A stretch of 32,105 bases of DNA from Bacteroidota bacterium (GTDB taxonomy: Bacteria > Bacteroidota > Bacteroidia > NS11-12g > UBA955), in assembly GCA_947496065.1 (NCBI GenBank), contig CANMBF010000029.1:1-32105 (forward strand). Direction: 5' to 3'. Position 1 is the stretch's first letter. Every line of letters starts with the position of its first letter. Under the pieces are notes generated by a model that saw only the letters and a program-made list of their open reading frames with translations, was not told the DNA's origin and searched no databases. The position numbers were made by a program, and so were the translations under genes. Below are positions 15,403 to 23,294 of the stretch, one piece after another.

Positions 15403-16428
15403 TTAGGCCTTTACTCCTTTAATTTTCTCGTAAATAGCGAAGAATATAGAAGCTGCAGCAAGGGCAGAAAGTAAAGCAACCAATACAATTAATTTTCTCA
15501 CAGGGTAAGCTCTCTGCTCAGGCGCACCTGCGGCACTTACAGTAAATTTGTTGTTCAATCGTTCTTTTACGTCAATTTCGGCCTTCTCATATTTTTGTTG
15601 TAGGTCCGATAATTTTTCTAATTCTAAAACAAGTGTTTCTGTAAGTGAGGTGAACTCACCACCAAATTGTACCAAGTTTTTTTGCTCTTGCATTAAATCA
15701 TTGACCTTGCCCATATCTCCACGCGAACGGGCTTTGTATATTTCTTCGGCCAAGGCTCTCGATTGTTCTTCGTAGTTGGTGACACCATCTTCACCAATTT
15801 TTTGCATCTTGCCCTTAATGTCATTGACCTCTTGTTGCTTACTATCAAGCGCACGTTTCATAATAGCCAATGCAGGTACGGCAACCTCTTGTTGAATTTC
15901 ATTCTTGATGGTGTCATATAAATTGGCAACGCCGTTGGCAATAAGTGCAGCGATATTAGGGTCTTCATCTAGTACATCAATTTTGATTGATAAATAACGC
16001 GTGCGACTGTAGCTAATATTCGATTCAATTTTATTTTGAAGTTTAGTATTTTTCAAACTGCTATTCTCATCAATTTTGTAATGCTTCATTAAGTTGAAGT
16101 TTTTTACCAAACGCTCAGTTAAGCGCGATGATTGTAAAATTTGTAAAGCCTTTTCAGCTTCTTCTTCCTCACCAAATTCTAAAGGGTCTTTTTGTCTTTG
16201 GTTCAAATCTGTAAGTAAGGCGTTACTAATTGAATTGTTGGTAGTAGGATAAAAAATAACGGAGGCTTTGTACTTCGGCGTAATAATGAAAGAGAGAGCA
16301 GCCGATAAAACGATCGCCGAAATACCAACAGTTACAAGTTGGCGTTTCCAGCGCATAAACAATGCCATCACATCATTAAAAGTAATTAATCCGTTTTTTG
16401 AGCCTTGATCTTCAAATTGATTTTGCAT
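15403..16428 (-). CDS. Wzz-like polysaccharide chain-length determinant
   Basis: The topology is that of a polysaccharide co-polymerase: a cytoplasmic N-terminus, TM1 near residues 30-50 (LVTVGISAIVLSAALSFII), a large periplasmic part with coiled-coil segments (about 190-300, rich in Glu/Lys/Gln), and TM2 near 315-335, preceded by a Pro-containing motif (AAGAPEQRAYPVRK). Such proteins set O-antigen or capsule chain length. The ATG at 16428 is preferred over TTG at 16455, which overlaps a promoter box. The next gene follows after a single base, so co-translation with the ligase is likely. Confidence 0.8.
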   Translation of the reverse strand: MQNQFEDQGSKNGLITFNDVMALFMRWKRQLVTVGISAIVLSAALSFIITPKYKASVIFYPTTNNSISNALLTDLNQRQKDPLEFGEEEEAEKALQILQSSRLTERLVKNFNLMKHYKIDENSSLKNTKLQNKIESNISYSRTRYLSIKIDVLDEDPNIAALIANGVANLYDTIKNEIQQEVAVPALAIMKRALDSKQQEVNDIKGKMQKIGEDGVTNYEEQSRALAEEIYKARSRGDMGKVNDLMQEQKNLVQFGGEFTSLTETLVLELEKLSDLQQKYEKAEIDVKERLNNKFTVSAAGAPEQRAYPVRKLIVLVALLSALAAASIFFAIYEKIKGVKA

Positions 16429-16452
16429 GCTTGATGTAGTAAAATAAGTGTG

Positions 16453-16460
16453 CAAAAATA
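16453..16460 (-). promoter_or_regulatory. Internal -7 box before the Wzz-like gene
   Basis: The minus strand reads TATTTTTG (matches TAnnTTTG), 24 nt before the ATG at 16428, in the 75-nt gap after the flippase gene. It would allow the wzz-ligase part to be expressed separately. Confidence 0.45.
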
Positions 16461-16503
16461 GTAAAATTGAGCATTGATTGGATGCAACGCATGAAAAATG
16501 AAA

Positions 16504-17946
16504 TTATTGTTGGTTGTTCCCCAATATTTTCAACAGGTTCTTAATGTCAAAGATGCGCAAGGCTAAAACTAAAATTGCAGCGCCAATTCCATAGAGTCCT
16601 AGTGTTATCCATATGCTGCTGAGTCCCTTAACTAAGAAGAATAACCCAAATAAACTAACAATTAGTACACCGAATTGAACACCCGTTCTTAAATGCAGTT
16701 TAAATTTAAAAAGATAAAAACAACGGACAATGCATAATCCGGCAAAAATGGTTTGGGTGGTCAGCGAACTGTAGGAAGCACCATATGATTGGTATTTGGG
16801 AATTAATATTAAATTTAAGCCAATATTAACACTAAGTGCTATGATGGCAAAAAGGTTCATGGCTTTGATATCACCTTTAGCAGTCAATAAAGTGCCGAAT
16901 GTATAAACAAAGCACATCGGTATAAAACAAAACAATATATTACCAAAGACTTGACCAGATAAAATGACTTCTTCAATATCATTAAACGCATACATGGCAT
17001 ACATCATTTTTTCGCCAAAAAAATGAGCGGCTAATGCTACAGGGATGGCAATTACCATTAGCAATTTAATAGATAATTCTGTCAATGGTTTAATGTCTTC
17101 TTTTTCGGCCAATAAACGCGCAAACATGGGCAATAAAAGACCAGAGAATAACATGGCAAACATACAGGCGGCATCAAGTAAACGGAAGCTTTGGGCATAA
17201 ATACTTGAATGAAAAACAGCTTCATTTTTAGTCAACAACCAATCCATCATCATCACATCTGCACGGGTGTAAAATCCCATCAATGCAAAAAGCAGTGCAT
17301 AAGGAATGCTCTTTTTTAATACATTTAAAAGCTGAAGTTGCCCCTGTTTGCGTTCTGATTTAATTATACCCCAATACCGAATATTTAAATAACCTGCGAT
17401 GAAAAGTGTAACAATTGACCCAGCAATTTGTGCAAATGCAAAGTGCCATATATCAATTTGTTTTAAGAAATAAAAACCTAAACAGAAGAGGATGGCAAAT
17501 GTTTTATCGCTAATAGACAATAAACTGTCAATGGTGTATTTTTGTAAGCCACTAATATTACTTCTTAAATAGAGAATAAAGGAAGTTATAATTTGATTAA
17601 GGCCAATAATTAAAAGTAAGCTAGCATCCATTTCACGCTTCATGCCTATGTACATGATAATTGCAAAATAAGCGAGGCTTAGGGTGAATTTTGCCAATAG
17701 GATTGACGAAAAATTCTCTTTGAAAAAAAGTGAATTACCGGCCACTTTGGTATTGTTATAATTTTGAATACCTAAGTCAAGGACAATGTTTAACAACAAT
17801 GTTAAATTGAGAATAATAAAATATTCGCCATAAGCAGCACCCAAGGAATTTTGAGCAATACGGTCGATAATTAACAACCAAGCTGGCTTAATAATTAAAT
17901 TGAGCCCTTGTAACAAGACCAGGTTTTTAACGAATACTTTTCTCAA
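16504..17946 (-). CDS. Polysaccharide flippase, Wzx/MATE-like
   Basis: The 480-aa integral membrane protein has about 12-14 TM segments and the features of the polysaccharide transporter branch of the MOP superfamily. It starts with a charged KNLVLLQGLNLIIKPAWLLI, has YTRADVMMMDWLLTKNEAVFHSS in the middle (the conserved 'D-x-x-(M/L)-x' helix) and paired halves of similar topology. Such proteins move lipid-linked oligosaccharide units across the inner membrane. The start is TTG at 17946; an in-frame TGA lies just upstream and no ATG is near. It follows the lipoprotein gene by 32 nt and precedes the Wzz-like gene, supporting a glycan-export role. Confidence 0.8.
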   Translation of the reverse strand: MRKVFVKNLVLLQGLNLIIKPAWLLIIDRIAQNSLGAAYGEYFIILNLTLLLNIVLDLGIQNYNNTKVAGNSLFFKENFSSILLAKFTLSLAYFAIIMYIGMKREMDASLLLIIGLNQIITSFILYLRSNISGLQKYTIDSLLSISDKTFAILFCLGFYFLKQIDIWHFAFAQIAGSIVTLFIAGYLNIRYWGIIKSERKQGQLQLLNVLKKSIPYALLFALMGFYTRADVMMMDWLLTKNEAVFHSSIYAQSFRLLDAACMFAMLFSGLLLPMFARLLAEKEDIKPLTELSIKLLMVIAIPVALAAHFFGEKMMYAMYAFNDIEEVILSGQVFGNILFCFIPMCFVYTFGTLLTAKGDIKAMNLFAIIALSVNIGLNLILIPKYQSYGASYSSLTTQTIFAGLCIVRCFYLFKFKLHLRTGVQFGVLIVSLFGLFFLVKGLSSIWITLGLYGIGAAILVLALRIFDIKNLLKILGNNQQ

Positions 17947-17978
17947 ATCAGATGGACCGTTTTTTCAAAAATTTATAA

Positions 17979-18467
17979 TCAATGGGGTTTAACAAGAATG
18001 GCGAGGGAAGGATCGCTTCCACTGTTATACATTTTGTTTTTGTAGGCGCCATGCACATCAAAATAAATTTTACGGTTATAGCCACATCTGCGATTGCCTT
18101 CTTGTTTTAGACGATAGGAATAACCTATGTTAGTTACAGAATCTTCATAGGAGCTGCTGAGGCTCTTAATTTTTATTTTATAATAATCGAAGGTGCTAAT
18201 GGCAATTTGGCGCGCACTATCAGGAATATTTTTGGTGAAATATAAATCATTGGTATAGTCAGTCACTTTAAATGAATCGCTTCCATTACTAGCCATTCGA
18301 TTATAATAAAAAGTTACTTCAAAAACAGTATCAGCTTTATCGAATCCATTGTATCCATAATGCAAATTAATTTGCAATCCATTGTCGTAATCATAGGGAT
18401 CATACATTCTGCCGCAACAAGCGCTTAATCCTATGATCAAAATGGCAAAGATTCCTAAGTTTTTCAT
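17979..18467 (-). CDS. Hypothetical lipoprotein, 162 aa
   Basis: A signal sequence with a lipobox (LSAC, Cys17) is followed directly by a second Cys and a Tyr/Asp-rich stretch (RMYDPYDYDNG). The body is strand-rich with no motif I recognise. Its ATG shares bases with the kmo stop codon (TAATG), so translation is coupled to kmo. The flippase gene lies 32 nt downstream. It may be a surface or outer-membrane lipoprotein; function unknown. Confidence 0.65.
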   Translation of the reverse strand: MKNLGIFAILIIGLSACCGRMYDPYDYDNGLQINLHYGYNGFDKADTVFEVTFYYNRMASNGSDSFKVTDYTNDLYFTKNIPDSARQIAISTFDYYKIKIKSLSSSYEDSVTNIGYSYRLKQEGNRRCGYNRKIYFDVHGAYKNKMYNSGSDPSLAILVKPH

Positions 18468-19798
18468 TATTTGTATTTTTCTATTAACGGCAGAATAAGT
18501 GTTTTATTACCTAAGTCAGCATCGAGCCCAGCTTCTATAATATGATTTATCAAGGCTTCGTTTTTACTACCTTGGGCTTGGGCATAGCTGTAAGGTGAGG
18601 TATTAAAGGTAACCAATTCATATTGACTTTTAAAATGTTCAGGATATAAATCGCAAAGGTCGTGCTCCACATGTTTGAATTTCATAAACTCGGGGCGACC
18701 CACTAAATCACGCATTTCAACAAAGTTTTTGCAAGCTAAGTCGGCAATCGAATTGGCGTTTATAATTCTGGCTTTTTGGTATTCATCTAAAATAGTATCC
18801 CAATTTGGATAATGTTGTTCGATTAAATCATCCAAGTCTTTGACATCTTCGAAACTGCAGTTCATGCCTTGACCATAAAAAGGAATGATGGCATGGGCCG
18901 CATCGCCAACCAAAGCAAAACGGTTGACCACCCAAGGACTGCAACGCACGGTTACCAAGTTGCCAATTGGGTTATCCATAAAGTCTTTCACCAAGTCGGG
19001 CATCATCGGTACTGCATCGGCAAAATACGTATTGAAAAATTCGAGCACACTGGCTTCATCTTTTAGGTTCGCAAAGCTATGGGTGCCTTCATATCCTAGA
19101 AATAAAGTACATGTAAAACTGCCTTCAGGATTCGGCAAGGCTATCATCATAAACTCGCCACGCGGCCAAATATGCAAAGCGTTTTTTTCGATTTGAAAAT
19201 TTCCGTCTATACCAGCGGCAATTTCTAATTCTTTATAGCCATAGTTCTCATATACTTGAGAATAATTAAAACGATTCATTTTTTGCATCTCGCTCCTAAT
19301 CGCCGAGAATGCGCCATCGGTGCCAAACATCACATCGCCAGAAACTTGTATTTCAGTGCCATCCTTTTTTAGAATAGTAGCTGTATTGTTTTTAAGATTA
19401 GCATTCGTGCATTTGCAATTAAAAAACATTTTCACATTGGGATATTCGCCTGCCAATTGAATTAATTTTAAATTCAAACCTGCTCTAGAAACAGAATTAA
19501 TGTATTGACCTGCAGTACCGTATGGTTGATTACTCAATTCACCCATTTTACTGTGCATTTGTCTGCCGTTCATCGGTATGGCATCTACTAACACTTGATC
19601 GGCTAAGCCTGCTTTTTTCAATGCTTCAATACCACGGGTAGACAATGCGAGGTTAATAGAACGCCCAGCTTCTGTTTTACCTGTGCGCATATCATTGCGC
19701 CTTTCGTATAATTCAACTTCAAACCCCCTTTTCGCTAAACATATGGCCAAAAGTGATCCACTTAACCCACCACCAATTATGACTGCTTTTTCTTTCAT
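18467..19798 (-). CDS. kmo: Kynurenine 3-monooxygenase
   Basis: This FAD-dependent, NADPH-using aromatic hydroxylase converts L-kynurenine to 3-hydroxykynurenine, a step of tryptophan breakdown and of de novo NAD synthesis from tryptophan. The Rossmann start VIIGGGLSGSLLAICLAKRG and the second FAD motif GDAAHAIIPFYGQGMNCSFEDV are both clear. Length (443 aa) and the mid-region ALHIWPRGEFMMIALPN are family-typical. ATG at 19798 is chosen over TTG at 19813, since the latter lies in the promoter box. No kynureninase or 3-hydroxyanthranilate dioxygenase gene is nearby. The next gene overlaps its stop. Confidence 0.92.
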   Translation of the reverse strand: MKEKAVIIGGGLSGSLLAICLAKRGFEVELYERRNDMRTGKTEAGRSINLALSTRGIEALKKAGLADQVLVDAIPMNGRQMHSKMGELSNQPYGTAGQYINSVSRAGLNLKLIQLAGEYPNVKMFFNCKCTNANLKNNTATILKKDGTEIQVSGDVMFGTDGAFSAIRSEMQKMNRFNYSQVYENYGYKELEIAAGIDGNFQIEKNALHIWPRGEFMMIALPNPEGSFTCTLFLGYEGTHSFANLKDEASVLEFFNTYFADAVPMMPDLVKDFMDNPIGNLVTVRCSPWVVNRFALVGDAAHAIIPFYGQGMNCSFEDVKDLDDLIEQHYPNWDTILDEYQKARIINANSIADLACKNFVEMRDLVGRPEFMKFKHVEHDLCDLYPEHFKSQYELVTFNTSPYSYAQAQGSKNEALINHIIEAGLDADLGNKTLILPLIEKYK

Positions 19799-19810
19799 TT
19801 TTAAGATGCT

Positions 19811-19818
19811 CAAAAGTA
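19811..19818 (-). promoter_or_regulatory. kmo -7 promoter box
   Basis: The minus strand reads TACTTTTG (matches TAnnTTTG), ending 12 nt before the ATG at 19798. The upstream gap to 20000 holds no gene. Confidence 0.5.
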
Positions 19819-20000
19819 GTTAAGATTTTGCTTAATGGAAAATGATTTTACTTTATTAATGGAATATTAATACCCTTGCGCAACTATGTGCTTGATACAA
19901 TTCAATTAAAAAGTTTATATGGCGCGGAAAACTTTTGAATTGTTTAATTAATGTAATAGCTGAATTCAAATACAATTGTAATGGAAATTAGGGATTTAGA

Positions 20001-20612
20001 TTATCTATATATAATTCTACATCCAAAGGTTTCTGTTTCTGGACTACTCACTAACTGATTTAATAATAATTCATCAACAGCCTTTGAAATATATGGATTG
20101 GCCAATACTGGATTTTCACCATTGTCATCAATTGCTCCAGAATACTTAATGATCCAGTTGTTGTTTTCATTCCATATGACAAAAGCTTGTGGGGTATGTT
20201 TTGCTTTAAAAAGTTTGCCTATTTTTTGCGAAGCATCTTGCAAATAGGGGAATAAATAACCCTCAGCTGTAGCTCTTTTTTGCATGCTTTGGAATGATTC
20301 ATCTTCGTATATAAAAGTGTCCATTGAATTAATAGCAAGTAAATAAACACCAAGTGAATCGTAATGTTTGGATAATTCATTAAAGCGTTTGGTATACAAT
20401 TTTGCAAAAGGGCAGTGGTTACAAGTAAACACAACAATAAAACCTTTTGCATTTTTATAGTCAACTAAGTTTACTATTTTATTGTCTATGTTTCTTAACG
20501 AGAATGCAGGTATTATTTTCCCAATATTGCCTAGCGTGGATTGGTTTTCATTTTGAAATGAAAGCAACACCAATAGTATTGGTAAATATAAAAATGACCT
20601 GCGGGTTAACAC
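20001..20612 (-). CDS. Exported thioredoxin-like (AhpC/TSA-type) protein
   Basis: The 203-aa protein has an N-terminal hydrophobic segment (FLYLPILLVLLSFQ) and a thioredoxin fold. Its active site VFTCNHCPFAKLY has a CxxC pair near residues 69-72, and there is a cis-Pro region TPQAFVI near 141. The 'CNHCPFA' site is characteristic of a Bacteroidota-rich redoxin group of unknown substrate. The start is GTG at 20612, one base after the multicopper oxidase stop, so the two are co-translated. A redox or copper-handling role next to a copper enzyme is a reasonable inference, not shown. Confidence 0.8.
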   Translation of the reverse strand: MLTRRSFLYLPILLVLLSFQNENQSTLGNIGKIIPAFSLRNIDNKIVNLVDYKNAKGFIVVFTCNHCPFAKLYTKRFNELSKHYDSLGVYLLAINSMDTFIYEDESFQSMQKRATAEGYLFPYLQDASQKIGKLFKAKHTPQAFVIWNENNNWIIKYSGAIDDNGENPVLANPYISKAVDELLLNQLVSSPETETFGCRIIYR

Positions 20613-20613
20613 T

Positions 20614-22308
20614 TTATGATTTGATGAATTTTTGAATGCTAATCTGCTTTGTCGCTTTATCCATTAATTGAACAAAGTAAATACCAGTGGCAAGCGATGA
20701 AATATCGATGCCATTTCTCAAATCAGGCTGAGGTAGCATCATTTTTGTACGACCTAATTGATCGGTGATCGTAATATAATAAACTTCATTAGGATCGGCA
20801 CAAACGATATTGATTCTATCGGTAGCAGGTACAGGCATAACTTTAAATTCAAATGCAGCAGTGCTTAAAGTATTTATTTTGTTAGTTGGATTGGTAACGA
20901 CAAATTGCCCCATCATACCTTCATCTTCGTGCAATGAAATATGGCAATGGTACATGAAAGGGTGGGTGGCGTCTGCAAAATCATCGAACTTAGCAATAAA
21001 CTGCACAGTTTCCTTTCCTTTTACCAACACTACATCTTTCCAACCTTGCTCATAAGCTGGCACTGCAGCTCCATTCCTACTCAATAAATAAAATTCTACA
21101 TCGTGTATGTGAAAAGGGTGTGCAAATATTGAACTGCTTTTTAGTTCCCATATTTCTGTATTGTTCAATGGAACCGTATGGTTAATATATTTGATGTCAA
21201 ACATCTTACGACCAAGAATAAATGCATTGGGTCCAAGGATATTGGGTACGCCAGCACTATCTGTAAAAGTAATGGTACGGGTTAAACTAGCGGATGCAGC
21301 TGATAAAAATTGATTGGTGGTTAAGGTGTTTGGTATGCTAGTTATAGCCTTGCTATTAGCCGCTCCAATTTTAATATTCAAAATATTAAAATCTTTTTTA
21401 CCTAACGCATTAGCAAAAGGTCCATTAGGAAAGTTTTCACCACCCCCAATAAAATTAGAAACAGTCGAATTGTAGGCTTTTAAATCAATAGAGGTGCCGC
21501 TTTGGCCAGCGCAGTTAATAAGGATTTCAATTCTTTCACCTGGTGAAATTAAAAACCTTGTTACGCCAACTGGTTTATCAACTAGGCCACCATCAGTCGC
21601 TATGATATAAAAAGTTCTTCCATCGCTAAAACCTAAATTATATGAACGTTCGATGGCTGCATTCAAAACTCTGAAACGGATCACTTGCGCTGGTGCATTG
21701 AATTGCGCACGCATCACACCGTTGGTTAACATGCTATCACCATAAGGCACTACCTTAAATTGATTAGAAGTAAAACTTCTATCTGTTAAAATTAAAGGAA
21801 TATCATCTACACCATAAGTTCGCGGCAGCGCCAATGCACTTTCTATTTGGTCGCGCACAATTAATAAACCACCAAGACCTTTGGTTATTTGATCCATGGT
21901 CATTTCATGTAAGTGCGGATGAAACCAATACGTGCCAGCATTATTGGCTACTTTCCAATACGGCTGCCACAAAGTGTTAGGAGGTATAACTTGGTGTGGA
22001 CCTCCATCCATCACAGCAGGTAAATGCATGCCATGCCAGTGTATGGTAGTCGTATCATTTAATTTATTTTTAACATTCATGTGCACCGTATCACCTTTGT
22101 TTACAAAAAGGGTAGGTCCCCAAAATGCACCATTGATGCCACTTGTGGTCGTCGTATTACCTTTACTAAGGATTTGCTTAAAACTGTCTTTTAAAGTGAG
22201 ATTAAATGTTTTACCAGTTAAAGTGTCCGGAATCCATAAACGATTGTACTGTGCTTTTAGCGTTAAACTGAAAAGGCAAATAGTTAGGAATGTAAGTTTC
22301 GATTTCAT
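20614..22308 (-). CDS. Secreted multicopper oxidase with type IX sorting domain
   Basis: All four copper-binding motifs are present: HWHGMH (about 90-95), WFHPHLH (128-134), HPFHIHD (397-403) and HCHISLHEDEGMM (454-466), giving one type 1 and one trinuclear site with a Met axial ligand. It should oxidise phenols or metal ions with reduction of O2 to water; the substrate is unknown (CotA/CueO-like). There is an N-terminal signal peptide (ends LKAQ). The last ~75 residues (VMPVPATDRINI...GIYFVQLMD...QKFIKS) form a type IX secretion C-terminal sorting domain, so it is exported across the outer membrane and probably anchored. Confidence 0.92.
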   Translation of the reverse strand: MKSKLTFLTICLFSLTLKAQYNRLWIPDTLTGKTFNLTLKDSFKQILSKGNTTTTSGINGAFWGPTLFVNKGDTVHMNVKNKLNDTTTIHWHGMHLPAVMDGGPHQVIPPNTLWQPYWKVANNAGTYWFHPHLHEMTMDQITKGLGGLLIVRDQIESALALPRTYGVDDIPLILTDRSFTSNQFKVVPYGDSMLTNGVMRAQFNAPAQVIRFRVLNAAIERSYNLGFSDGRTFYIIATDGGLVDKPVGVTRFLISPGERIEILINCAGQSGTSIDLKAYNSTVSNFIGGGENFPNGPFANALGKKDFNILNIKIGAANSKAITSIPNTLTTNQFLSAASASLTRTITFTDSAGVPNILGPNAFILGRKMFDIKYINHTVPLNNTEIWELKSSSIFAHPFHIHDVEFYLLSRNGAAVPAYEQGWKDVVLVKGKETVQFIAKFDDFADATHPFMYHCHISLHEDEGMMGQFVVTNPTNKINTLSTAAFEFKVMPVPATDRINIVCADPNEVYYITITDQLGRTKMMLPQPDLRNGIDISSLATGIYFVQLMDKATKQISIQKFIKS

Positions 22309-22485
22309 TAAATGAATGATGATTAATATTTTGATTAGACGATAAAAGTTAATGCATCTGGCGAAGTATAATAAATATATTTAGCACTAGCATTTATATA
22401 TTCTATAGACTCACTTATTAAAAATGGTTGGCAGCTAATTCCAAGTGAATGTTTAATGCAATGGAATTGAGCAGAATAGTTTTTT

Positions 22486-23172
22486 TTACAAGTAAAATAC
22501 ATGCATGATTTCACTAAATTTCTCACTCCTTTGACCGTTTGAATTCATAATTACCAAAGTGCTTTCAATGGGTTCTACTTCGGTTTTCCCAAAGCCGATG
22601 ATGGTGCGATATGACTTGCCCGGTTTATTTTGAATATGATAAATGTAACTCGGATAAAGTCCCATTGAAGCAGCTGATTTTTTAAATTGTTCCATCTCAA
22701 CAATAGGGTATATGACCATGAAAAGGCCATCTGGATGTAACAGGGCATAAACTTTCTCGATTAAAATATTGGGGGGCAATGTATCACTGTGCAAAGCCAT
22801 ATTTTTATTTGCATTAGGACCTTGCAAATGCTTAGAAAAATAAGGGGGATTGCAAACAATTAAATCGTACAATGTCTCCGAATGATAGGTTGTAAAATCA
22901 GCGTTAAACAAATCAATTTGTTGTTTAAACACCGACGCTTGTATATTTAATTTTGCTTGCTGATAGGCTACCTTGTTTAACTCTAAAGCAGTAATCTTTG
23001 AATTTGAATATTGTTGGGCCAACATCATGGCAATAACACCAGTGCCAGTGCCAATATCTAAACAGTGTTTTGGATCTGCGAATTTTGAAAGAGCACCTAA
23101 TAAGCAACCATCAGTATTTACCTTTAATCCTTCAGTTTGATGCAGAATACTGAATTGCTTAAAATGAAACAT
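22486..23172 (-). CDS. trmN6: tRNA1(Val) (adenine(37)-N6)-methyltransferase
   Basis: The TrmN6/YfiC-type class I SAM methyltransferase makes m6A at position 37 of tRNA1(Val). It starts with the family-typical F-K-Q-F-x-I...VNTDGCLLGALSKF. SAM motif I is DIGTGTGVIAMML (about 39-51), motif II acid TALELN near 61, and the catalytic NPPY (108-111) is specific to amino-methyltransferases acting on adenine or glutamine. The 228-aa length fits. It lies downstream of the ABC-F gene, with a dispersed-type repeat in the gap. Confidence 0.85.
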   Translation of the reverse strand: MFHFKQFSILHQTEGLKVNTDGCLLGALSKFADPKHCLDIGTGTGVIAMMLAQQYSNSKITALELNKVAYQQAKLNIQASVFKQQIDLFNADFTTYHSETLYDLIVCNPPYFSKHLQGPNANKNMALHSDTLPPNILIEKVYALLHPDGLFMVIYPIVEMEQFKKSAASMGLYPSYIYHIQNKPGKSYRTIIGFGKTEVEPIESTLVIMNSNGQRSEKFSEIMHVFYL

Positions 23173-23228
23173 ATAAATTCAGTTGGCAATGTTAAAGTTC
23201 ATTTTTATTTAAAAATATAATCACCAAT

Positions 23229-23291
23229 TGTCATCCTAAGCCTGTCGAATTGTTATCCTGTCCCGATAGCTATCGAGGATGTCGAAGGATG
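23229..23291. repeat. Dispersed-type 'GTCATCCT...TGTCGAA' repeat
   Basis: TCATCCTAAGCCTGTCGAA, then a second related block GGATGTCGAAGGATGG, with a palindrome CGATAGCTATCG at 23264-23275. From memory, the reverse form (TTCGACAGGCTCAGGATGACA) is one of the commonest intergenic repeats in Bacteroidota. It ends 3 nt from the ABC-F stop codon. Confidence 0.55.
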
Positions 23292-23294
23292 GTA

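Noticed and set aside
21932-22315. A 127-codon plus-strand frame opposite the multicopper oxidase
   Set aside because: It is antisense to a fully motif-supported gene; its translation looks like a reverse-strand shadow.
22335-22526. A 63-codon minus-strand frame between trmN6 and the multicopper oxidase
   Set aside because: It overlaps the trmN6 end by 41 nt and has no family resemblance, no promoter box and no coupling to either neighbour.
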